NCBI GenBank assembly: GCA_024642185.1
Contig: JAHEBR010000035.1
Span: 1 to 13,599 of the forward strand
Direction of reading: 5' to 3'
Origin: Marivivens sp.
GTDB taxonomy: Bacteria > Pseudomonadota > Alphaproteobacteria > Rhodobacterales > Rhodobacteraceae
Length of the DNA: 13,599 nucleotides
Below, in pieces: positions 6,606-13,109 of the stretch. The notes under the pieces were generated by a model that saw nothing but the letters and a program-made list of their open reading frames with translations, had not been told where the DNA came from and searched no databases. The position numbers were made by a program, and so were the translations under genes. Within the stretch, counting starts at the first letter, position 1, and each line of letters starts with the position of its first letter.

Positions 6606-7805
6606 ATGAAGAGAAGAACAGCACTTAAGGCCGCCGTCGCCGCCAGCGCGATCGTCTGGGCCGGGGCCGCTTTTGCCGCCGATCCGATCATCGTCGGCGC
6701 CGTGGCGCCCAAGACCGGCCCGCTGGCCGGTGGCTCGGTGGTGACCCACTGGCCGAACATCCAGCTTTGGGCGGGCGAAGTGAACGCCCGCGGCGGCCTC
6801 AATGTCGGCGGCGAAATGCGCCTTGTCGAGGTCATCGAATACGACGACCAGACCAACCCCGCCGAGACGATCAAGGCGATCACACGTCTGGCGACGCAGG
6901 ACAACGCCGATATCATCCTTGCGCCCTATTCGACCGGTCTCAACATCGCGGCCGCACCGATCATGGACAAGCTCGGCTTCCCGCAGATCACCTCGACCGC
7001 GGCGACAGATCAGGTGGGCGAGCTGTCCAAGCAGTTCCCCAATATGTACTTCCTGCTCGGCAGCAGCTCTGCCCTCGCCAACGGCGCGGTCGACGTCATG
7101 GCCGCGATGCGCGACAAGGGCGAGATCGGCAATCGCATCGCCATGGTCAACGTGGCCGACGCTTTCGGCATCGAGCTTGCGGCTGTTGCCAAGCCTTCGT
7201 TCGAGGCCGCCGGCTTCGAGATCGTCTACGAGACCTCCTATCCGCTCGGAACGCAGGATCTCTCGCCGATCATGAAGGCCGCCAAGGCCGCCGAGCCTGA
7301 TGCCTTCGTGGCCTGGTCCTATCCGCCCGACACCTTCGGTCTGACCGAGCAGGCGATGATCGAGGATCTGAACGTCAAGGTCTTCTACACCGCCGTCGCC
7401 ACGGCCTTCCCGGCCTATAGCGCCGTCTATGGTCCGGCTGCCGAGGGTGTGATGGGCATCGGCGGGGTCAACAACGCCTCGCCCGAGTTCCTCGACTATG
7501 CGGCCCGCCACGAGGCGGCCACCGGCGAGAAGCCCGATTATTGGGCCTCGGGCATGATGTATGCCTCGCTGCAAATCCTCGAGCAGTCGATCGAAGATTC
7601 CGGCACGCTCGATATGGCCGTGATCAACCAATATATCAAAGATCACTCCTTCGAGACCGTGATGGGCACCATCGACTTTGACGAGAACAACAACAACGCC
7701 TCCTACTGGACTGTCGGCCAGTGGCAGGGCGGCGAGTTCAAGGGCATCGCCTCGACCGGCCGCGAAGGCGTGGTCGCGCCGGTTCTGAAGAACGGCTGGA
7801 AGTAA
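6606..7805 (+). CDS. Periplasmic substrate-binding protein, HAAT/LivK-type ABC transporter
   Basis: Captures the ligand in the periplasm and delivers it to the LivH/LivM-type permeases encoded next. The 399-residue precursor has a signal peptide, MKRRTALKAAVAASAIVWAGAAFA, with probable cleavage after AFA; the paired Arg makes Tat export conceivable. The mature part is a type-I periplasmic binding fold (Peripla_BP_6): IIVGAVAPKTGPLAGG opens lobe 1, ELVEV-type strands and DDQTNPAETIKAITRLATQDNADIILAPYST cover the hinge-proximal helix, ITSTAATDQ lies in the ligand cleft, and IAMVNVADAFGIELA opens lobe 2. These are hallmarks of the branched-chain amino acid/amide/aromatic-acid binding family; the ligand itself is not evident. 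The chosen ATG has GGGAGGA five bases upstream. The gene sits between two stem-loops (6547-6569 and 7814-7837), which suggests its mRNA is more stable than the rest of the operon. Confidence 0.93.
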   Translation: MKRRTALKAAVAASAIVWAGAAFAADPIIVGAVAPKTGPLAGGSVVTHWPNIQLWAGEVNARGGLNVGGEMRLVEVIEYDDQTNPAETIKAITRLATQDNADIILAPYSTGLNIAAAPIMDKLGFPQITSTAATDQVGELSKQFPNMYFLLGSSSALANGAVDVMAAMRDKGEIGNRIAMVNVADAFGIELAAVAKPSFEAAGFEIVYETSYPLGTQDLSPIMKAAKAAEPDAFVAWSYPPDTFGLTEQAMIEDLNVKVFYTAVATAFPAYSAVYGPAAEGVMGIGGVNNASPEFLDYAARHEAATGEKPDYWASGMMYASLQILEQSIEDSGTLDMAVINQYIKDHSFETVMGTIDFDENNNNASYWTVGQWQGGEFKGIASTGREGVVAPVLKNGWK

Positions 7806-7813
7806 GACCAAGT

Positions 7814-7837
7814 CGGGTCCGGCTCCGGCCGGGCCCG
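7814..7837 (+). promoter_or_regulatory. strong intercistronic stem-loop after the binding-protein gene
   Basis: A 10-bp stem (one T-G wobble, otherwise GC-rich) closes on a TCCG tetraloop eight bases after the binding-protein stop codon and 19 bases before the permease start. No T-run follows. In other ABC operons such structures after the binding-protein gene protect its mRNA from 3' decay or cause partial termination, giving more binding protein than membrane components; the same role is inferred here. Confidence 0.6.
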
Positions 7838-7856
7838 CACCACTTTCGAGGACACA

Positions 7857-8723
7857 ATGGATATCATCGTCACGGGCCTGCTTTTGGGCGGGACCTATGC
7901 CCTCATCGCCACCGGGCTCAATCTCCAGTACGGGGTCGCCCGGATCATGAACCTCGCCAATGGCGAGATGCTCGTGGTCGGGGGGTTCACCGCTTTCGCG
8001 CTTTATACCGGCGCGGGCATCAGCCCGGTCCTGACGCTCTTTATCGTGGCGCCGCTCGCCTATGTGCTGAACTGGGCGATCTATCGCGTGATGCTGCGCC
8101 CGCTGGTGAAACGCGCCAAATCGCGCGGGATGCTTGAACAGGAGTCGATCCTGACGACCTTCGGCCTGTCCTTCACCATGGTCGGTCTGATGCTCTGGAT
8201 CTTCGGCGGCAGCTATTTCAAGTATTCTTTCCTCGCGCGGCCCTTTGTCCTTTTCGGCGACAACTACGGGCTCAACCGGATCGTCGCCTTCCTCTGCGCG
8301 GTGATCATTTGCGGGGCGCTCTATCTCTGGCTCAATCATTCCCGCGCCGGCATGGCGATCCGCGCCGTTGCGGTTTCACCCGAAAGCGCGCGGCTTGTGG
8401 GTATCGACGTGCCCAAGCTCTCGGCCCATGCCTTCGCCATCGGCGGCGCCGTGACGGCGATGGGTGGCGCCGTGATCTCGACCTTCCTGACGCTCGACGC
8501 CTCGACCGGGGTGATCTTTACCATGAAGGCGCTGATCATCGTCATCATGGGCGGGGTCGGAGACATCCGGGGCACGATCATCGCCGCAATAATTCTCGGC
8601 GTGGGTGAAACGCTCGTCGCTTCGCTCATCAATCCGGGCCTGACGCTCGCAGCGGCCTATGGAATGTTTATCCTGATCCTGCTGTTCCGCCCGCAAGGCC
8701 TCTTCGGGAGAAAGCCCGTATGA
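7857..8723 (+). CDS. LivH-type ABC transporter permease
   Basis: Inner-membrane permease of the HAAT (branched-chain amino acid-type) ABC importer, pairing with the LivM-type permease that follows. The 288-residue sequence opens with the family pattern GLLLGGTYALIATGLNLQYGVARIMNLANGEMLVVGGF, typical of LivH. It has about eight hydrophobic segments and the cytoplasmic coupling loop (AVAVSPESARLVGIDVPKLSAHAFAIGGAVTAMGGAV), which contacts an ATPase. It ends with the usual GLFGRKPV tail. Length is normal. GAGGA lies four bases before the ATG. Its last four bases overlap the next gene (ATGA), so the two permeases are translationally coupled. Substrate preference is not readable from the permease. 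Confidence 0.94.
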   Translation: MDIIVTGLLLGGTYALIATGLNLQYGVARIMNLANGEMLVVGGFTAFALYTGAGISPVLTLFIVAPLAYVLNWAIYRVMLRPLVKRAKSRGMLEQESILTTFGLSFTMVGLMLWIFGGSYFKYSFLARPFVLFGDNYGLNRIVAFLCAVIICGALYLWLNHSRAGMAIRAVAVSPESARLVGIDVPKLSAHAFAIGGAVTAMGGAVISTFLTLDASTGVIFTMKALIIVIMGGVGDIRGTIIAAIILGVGETLVASLINPGLTLAAAYGMFILILLFRPQGLFGRKPV

Positions 8724-9652
8724 CCGCCCGCGACTGGAAGAACCTTGTTCTGGGCTCAGTCCTGCTTGGGATCGCCGCGCTCCTGCCGCTCACCGGCGAT
8801 GCCTATGCCATCGCCCTTGGCGTCAACATCGCGATGTATGGCGTTTTGGCGACGAGCTGGGCGCTCTTTTCGGGTCCGACCCATTACATCTCGCTCGCCA
8901 CCGCCGCCTTCTTCGGTGTGGGCACCTATGTGACCGCCTCGGGGATCGACGTTCTGCCCTATTGGGCGCTGCCTCCGCTCGCCGGAATCATCGGCGGGAT
9001 CCTCGCGGGGATCGTCGGTTTGGCGACGCTGCGGCTCTCGGGCGTCTATTTCGTGATCTTCACCCTCGGACTTGCGGAAATGATCCGCCAGATCGTGACA
9101 TGGTGGCAGAACGCGACCGGACACAAAGGAAGCTATGTCCTGACCGACCTCACCGAGAACCACATCTACTGGCAGCTCCTCGGGGTGGCGGCGCTGGTCT
9201 ATCTCGCCGGTTGGGCCATCGGCCGCTCGCGCCTCGGCTTTGCCCTGCGGATCATCGGCGACGACGAGCAGGTGGCCTCGCATGTGGGGATCAACACAGC
9301 CGTTTCGAAAGTTGCGCTTTTCATCGTGCCCGGAGCGGTCGCTGCCATTGTCGGTGCCATGATCGCGCCGCGCTATATCTATATCGAGCCTTCCACCGCC
9401 TTTACGCCGATGCTCTCGTTTCAGGTGGTGATCATGGCGATGCTGGGTGGCACCGGCCGCCTCTGGGGGCCGATTGTCGGGGTCATCCCCTTCACGCTTC
9501 TGTGGGAGGTGATCTCGGTCTCTTTCCCGAACCAGACCACGCTGCTTCTGGGTCTGTGTTTCCTGCTGATCGTCTATCTCCTGCCGAACGGCTTTGTAGG
9601 TCTGTTCGAAAAGATCCGTGCGCGCGCGCTTTCGAAGGAGGCCTACCAATGA
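8720..9652 (+). CDS. LivM-type ABC transporter permease
   Basis: Second inner-membrane permease of the HAAT importer. The 310-residue protein has about nine to ten hydrophobic segments. The family pattern is visible as ALGVNIAMYGVLATSWALFSGPTHYISLATAAFFGVGTYVTA near the N terminus, LRLSGVYFVIFTLGLAEMIRQIV in the middle, and the coupling loop RIIGDDEQVASHVGINTAVSKVALFIVPGAVAAIVGAM. LGGTGRLWGPIVGVIPFTLLWE is the conserved late helix-loop segment. It overlaps the preceding permease by four bases and the following ATPase gene also by four (ATGA at 9649), so LivH-, LivM- and LivG-type subunits are translated as a coupled set. AAGGAGG-like DNA at 9635-9641 serves the next gene. Length and domain layout are ordinary. 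Confidence 0.94.
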   Translation: MTARDWKNLVLGSVLLGIAALLPLTGDAYAIALGVNIAMYGVLATSWALFSGPTHYISLATAAFFGVGTYVTASGIDVLPYWALPPLAGIIGGILAGIVGLATLRLSGVYFVIFTLGLAEMIRQIVTWWQNATGHKGSYVLTDLTENHIYWQLLGVAALVYLAGWAIGRSRLGFALRIIGDDEQVASHVGINTAVSKVALFIVPGAVAAIVGAMIAPRYIYIEPSTAFTPMLSFQVVIMAMLGGTGRLWGPIVGVIPFTLLWEVISVSFPNQTTLLLGLCFLLIVYLLPNGFVGLFEKIRARALSKEAYQ

Positions 9653-10386
9653 GGGGCGGCGCGCAGGTTCTGTCGCTCCGCGGGGCGACCAAGCGGTTCG
9701 GCGGCCTTGTGGCCGTGGACGGGATCGACTTCGACGTGCACGAGCACGAGGTGCTTGGGCTGATCGGGCCGAACGGTTCGGGCAAGTCCACAACGCTCAA
9801 CCTGATTTCCGGCGCGCTTGCGCCCACCTCGGGGACGATCACCCTGCGGGGCGCTCCGATCTCCGGCCAGCCCGCCCGCGAGATTGCCCGCCGGGGCGTC
9901 GCGCGGACTTTTCAGCTCGTGCGGCTCTTGCCCTCGATGACGGTTCTGGAAAACGTCATGGCAGGCGCCGTCTTCGGCCACCGCCGCCGCTGGGGCCATG
10001 CCGCCGAGGCGCAGGCGCTGGCGGTTCTGGAAAAGGTCGGCCTTGCCGGAGCCGCCGGGTCGCGCGTCGGGCAACTCACCTATATCGACACAAAGCGGGT
10101 CGAGCTGGCGCGGGCCTTGGCGGGGGATCCGGAGGTTCTGCTGCTCGACGAGTGGCTCGCCGGCCTCAACCCGACCGAGCTGGAACAGGGGATCGACCTC
10201 ATCCACAAGCTGCGCGACGAGGGGCGGACCGTAGTCCTCGTCGAACACGTCATGGATGCGATCCGCTCGCTTTGCGATGCCTGCGTGGTCATGTCGTCGG
10301 GCCGCAAGATCGCCGAGGGCACGCCGAGCGAGGTCTTGTCCGATCCCGAAGTGGTCCGCGCCTATCTGGGAGACGACAATGCTTGA
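9649..10386 (+). CDS. LivG-type ABC transporter ATPase with non-canonical signature motif
   Basis: Cytoplasmic nucleotide-binding subunit of the importer, 245 residues, normal for LivG. Walker A is GPNGSGKST (Gly40-Thr48); the Q-loop is in ARTFQLVRLLPSMTVLENVM, with the LivG-typical R-T-F-Q; Asp167-Glu168 are the Walker B aspartate and catalytic glutamate; His200 is the switch histidine (VEHVMD). Two positions depart from the textbook. The ABC signature, normally LSYGQ or LSGGQ, reads LTYID followed by TKRVELARAL (Leu143 onward). Walker B continues D-E-W-L-A-G-L-N-P-T-E instead of D-E-P-A-A-G-L-N. Similar variants may define a LivG subgroup. With the canonical LivF-type partner, this would give one standard and one altered ATP site. 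It starts four bases inside the LivM-type gene and its end overlaps the LivF-type gene by eight bases. Confidence 0.93.
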   Translation: MRGGAQVLSLRGATKRFGGLVAVDGIDFDVHEHEVLGLIGPNGSGKSTTLNLISGALAPTSGTITLRGAPISGQPAREIARRGVARTFQLVRLLPSMTVLENVMAGAVFGHRRRWGHAAEAQALAVLEKVGLAGAAGSRVGQLTYIDTKRVELARALAGDPEVLLLDEWLAGLNPTELEQGIDLIHKLRDEGRTVVLVEHVMDAIRSLCDACVVMSSGRKIAEGTPSEVLSDPEVVRAYLGDDNA

Positions 10387-11605
10387 GGTGCGCGATCTCT
10401 CGGCCAGCTATGGCAAGCACCGCGCCCTCGAAGGCGCCTCGCTGCGCGTGGATCGCGGCGAGATCGTCGTCATCCTCGGCGCCAATGGTGCGGGGAAATC
10501 GACGCTTCTGAAGGCGATCAGCGGCATCTGCGAGGGGCGCGTCAGCGGCTCGGTGACGATGAACGGGCACCAGCTTGTCGGCGAAAAGCCCGACCGGATT
10601 GTTGAGGGAGGTATCGCCCTCGTCCCCGAAGGGCGCGGGATATTTGGCGAGTTGACGGTGGAGGAAAACCTCTTCCTCGGTGCCTATGCCCATCGCGCCC
10701 GCGACGAGGAAGACGGCAATCTCGAGCGGGTCTATCGCCTTTTCCCCAAGCTCAAGGAACGGCGGCGGCAGGTCGCCCGCACCATGTCGGGCGGCGAGCA
10801 GCAGATGGTCGCCATCGGCCGGGCGATGATGTCGAACCCGGCGGTTCTGACGCTTGACGAACCCTCGCTTGGCCTCTCCCCGCTTTTAAGCAAGGAGTTG
10901 TTCCAAAGCCTCAAGGCCGTGCGCCAGACGGGCATCGGCATCCTGCTTGTCGAACAGAACGCCAAGGCATCTCTGGCGATTGCTGATCGGGGGTATCTTC
11001 TGGAGAACACTCACATCATCAAGGAAGACAGCGCGCGCAACCTTGCGGGCGATCCGGCTGTGCAAAAGGCCTATCTCGGCGGCGCGGCGGCTGGCTCTGG
11101 TCCTCGCGCGGGCCGTTCTGGTGCGGCCGCCAAACCCGCTCCGGCAACCTTTGTCCCATCGGAACCAAGGCCCTCGGCAGGCCCGTCGCCCGCCGATATC
11201 GCCGCCTCGGCGCTCCAGTCGCTTGCCGCTCCGGCCCGTCCGGCTCCGGCCAAGCCTGCCGCCCCAGTGCAGGCCGCTTCTGCACCCGCCCCCAAGCCCG
11301 CGCCGCAGCCCGCCCCCGCTCTGGCTCGCCAACCCGCGCCAAGCGCGGCGGCGGTCCACGGGATCGACGTTGACAGCCTTGTGGCCCGCGCCCGCGATCT
11401 TTCGTCCTCGCGGCCCGAGGCGCCGAACGGCCAAGTGCCGCCGCCCGCCAGCACACCCGCCAAACGCCCCGCCTTGACGATGCCCGATCTCAATTCCCAC
11501 GGCGACAGGCTCAAGGCTGTTCTCGATGAAATCGAAATCGCAGCCGCCCGCGCGCGGCAGCGCAGCCAGACACGCAGCGGCCGCGATGGCCGCGACAGAT
11601 ACTGA
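10379..11605 (+). CDS. LivF-type ABC transporter ATPase with long Ala/Pro-rich C-terminal extension
   Basis: Second ATPase of the importer. Residues 1-234 are a complete LivF: Walker A GANGAGKST (Gly34-Thr42), the usual LVPEGRGIFGELTVEENL Q-loop/D-helix segment, a canonical MSGGEQQ signature (Met136-Gln142), Walker B with Asp160-Glu161-Pro162, and the terminal VQKAYLGG. LivF proteins normally stop here at about 235 residues, but this one runs to 408. The extra 174 residues are Ala/Pro-rich and probably disordered, with three helix-like islands: SPADIAASALQSL (270-282), IDVDSLVARARDL (329-341) and a charged DRLKAVLDEIEIAAARARQR (376-395), ending in an Arg-rich tip. The reading frame is uninterrupted and coding-like, with no sign of a frameshift joining two genes. 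A docking or tethering role is inference. The start at 10379 overlaps the LivG end by eight bases; upstream in-frame codons lie inside LivG. Confidence 0.93.
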   Translation: MLEVRDLSASYGKHRALEGASLRVDRGEIVVILGANGAGKSTLLKAISGICEGRVSGSVTMNGHQLVGEKPDRIVEGGIALVPEGRGIFGELTVEENLFLGAYAHRARDEEDGNLERVYRLFPKLKERRRQVARTMSGGEQQMVAIGRAMMSNPAVLTLDEPSLGLSPLLSKELFQSLKAVRQTGIGILLVEQNAKASLAIADRGYLLENTHIIKEDSARNLAGDPAVQKAYLGGAAAGSGPRAGRSGAAAKPAPATFVPSEPRPSAGPSPADIAASALQSLAAPARPAPAKPAAPVQAASAPAPKPAPQPAPALARQPAPSAAAVHGIDVDSLVARARDLSSSRPEAPNGQVPPPASTPAKRPALTMPDLNSHGDRLKAVLDEIEIAAARARQRSQTRSGRDGRDRY

Positions 11606-11620
11606 GGAAAGGATAGGACA

Positions 11621-13096
11621 ATGCTTGATGCCATGAATGCCTCGCCCACCATCAAGGGCATGTATATCGACGGCAGCTGGGTTCCTGCCGCACGAACCTT
11701 TGAAGATCTCAACCCGTCGGACAATTCGCTCTACGCCCGCATCCCCGATGGCTCGGTCGAGGATGTGCGCCGCGCGATCAAGGCGGCCAAGGCGGCCTTT
11801 CCGGCTTGGTCCAACATGCGGTTCCACGACCGCGCCCATTACCTCTTGAAGATCGCCGATGTCTGGGAAAGCCGGAAGGACGATTTCGTCGCCGCAGCAG
11901 TGGCCGAAGGCGGCGGCTGGTTCGGCAAGGGCGTTTTCGAGGCGGGATATGTGGCCGAGGTGTTCCGCTCGGCCGCGGCGCTTTGCTATCAGAATATCGG
12001 TGAAATCCTTCCCTCCGAGCATGGCAAGTTCTCGATGGCGACACGTTGGCCCTTGGGCGTGGTCAGCGTGATCTCGCCGTGGAATATGCCCGGCATCCTG
12101 ACCTCGCGCGGCTTTGCCGCGGCGCTGGCGGCGGGCAATACCGTGGTGCTCAAACCCTCCGAGGATACGCCCTATTCGGGCGGTCTCTTCTTTGCCGAGG
12201 TGCTTGAGCAGGCGGGCATCCCGAAGGGCGTTTTCAACGTTGTGACCTGCTCGCGCGAAAGCGTCGGCGCGGTGGGCGACGAGATGATCGGCAACCCGAC
12301 CGTCAAGGCCGTGTCTTTCACCGGCTCGACCGCCGTGGGCCGCCATATCGCCGCGAAATGCGGGGCGTATCTGAAGAAGGCCTGCGTCGAGCTTGGCGGC
12401 AAGGACAGCATGATCATCCTTGAAGATGCCGACCTCGACCATGCGGCCAAGGCAGCGAACTTTGGTTCTTTCATGCATCAGGGCCAGATCTGCATGTCGA
12501 CCGAGAAGATCCTCGTGCACGAAAGCATCTATGACGAATTCATGCGCAAGTTCCTCGCGCGGGCGAAGAAGCTCAAGACCGGCCACACCAACGACAAGGA
12601 CAACGTGATCGGCCCCTTGGTGAACACCCGCCAAGCGCTGCGGGTGAAGGCGCTCATTGACGATGCCGTTGGCAAGGGCGCGACGGTGGAGCTGGGCGGC
12701 AACGCCTGGGACAATTTCGTCGAGCCCACGGTCCTGACCAACGTCAATTCCCAGATGAACATCTGGCATGACGAGACCTTCGGGCCGGTGGTGATCGTGG
12801 TTCCCTTCCGCACCGAGGAAGAGGCGATCGCCATCAACAACGATACCGAATACGGCCTCACAGCCGCGATCATGACCCGCGACGAGGCCCGCGCCCTGCG
12901 GATGGCGGGCGATCTGGAGACGGGGATGTGCCACATCAACTGTCAGAACATCAACGACGAGCCCCATGTCCCGTTTGGCGGGGTAAAGGCGTCGGGCGTC
13001 GGCCGCTATGGCGGCCGCTGGTCGCTCGATGCCTTTACCGAGCTGCGCTGGATCACGCTCGACCGCGGCGGGCGGCATTTCCCGCCGGTATTCTAA
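11621..13096 (+). CDS. NAD(P)+-dependent aldehyde dehydrogenase 2
   Basis: Second cytoplasmic aldehyde-to-acid oxidase of the operon, 491 residues. All ALDH landmarks are intact: PWNMP with Asn155, VLKPSE, FTGSTAVGRH, catalytic Glu257 in the standard ELGGK, catalytic Cys291 in MHQGQICMSTEK (34 residues on), ETFGPVVIV and PFGGVKASGVGRYGG. It resembles the first dehydrogenase of the operon (over the Glu-to-Cys region more than half of the residues match by eye) but differs in the N terminus and has the canonical ELGGK, so the two are divergent paralogues rather than a recent duplication. Nearest recalled relatives are benzaldehyde/vanillin dehydrogenases; substrate is uncertain. It lies 15 bases after the LivF-type gene, with GAGGAAAGGA upstream of ATG 11621; ATG 11633 is an alternative start. 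A flotillin gene follows 13 bases after its stop. Confidence 0.93.
   Translation: MLDAMNASPTIKGMYIDGSWVPAARTFEDLNPSDNSLYARIPDGSVEDVRRAIKAAKAAFPAWSNMRFHDRAHYLLKIADVWESRKDDFVAAAVAEGGGWFGKGVFEAGYVAEVFRSAAALCYQNIGEILPSEHGKFSMATRWPLGVVSVISPWNMPGILTSRGFAAALAAGNTVVLKPSEDTPYSGGLFFAEVLEQAGIPKGVFNVVTCSRESVGAVGDEMIGNPTVKAVSFTGSTAVGRHIAAKCGAYLKKACVELGGKDSMIILEDADLDHAAKAANFGSFMHQGQICMSTEKILVHESIYDEFMRKFLARAKKLKTGHTNDKDNVIGPLVNTRQALRVKALIDDAVGKGATVELGGNAWDNFVEPTVLTNVNSQMNIWHDETFGPVVIVVPFRTEEEAIAINNDTEYGLTAAIMTRDEARALRMAGDLETGMCHINCQNINDEPHVPFGGVKASGVGRYGGRWSLDAFTELRWITLDRGGRHFPPVF
13066..13087 (+). promoter_or_regulatory. stem-loop over the 3' end of aldehyde dehydrogenase 2
   Basis: CGGCGGG and CCCGCCG form a 7-bp stem with an 8-base loop, seven bases before the stop codon region. 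Its position mirrors the stem-loop at the end of the first aldehyde dehydrogenase. No T-run follows, so an mRNA-processing or stability role is possible, but in GC-rich coding DNA such a stem may arise by chance. Confidence 0.3.
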
Positions 13097-13109
13097 GGGA
13101 GGAAAGATC

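Noticed and set aside
6591..8339. A 582-codon open frame on the minus strand
   Set aside because: It is antisense to the binding protein and LivH-type gene; composition is typical of a shadow frame, with no ribosome binding site or motif of its own.
11100..11480. Possible tandem repeat or frameshift fusion in the LivF tail
   Set aside because: The Ala/Pro runs are low-complexity but not periodic at the DNA level, and the frame is continuous from Walker A to the stop with no separate start signal for a second gene.
11577..11593. GCGGCC/GGCCGC inverted repeat at the end of the LivF gene
   Set aside because: Only a 6-bp stem in very GC-rich coding DNA, no T-run, and the next gene starts within 30 bases; likely chance.
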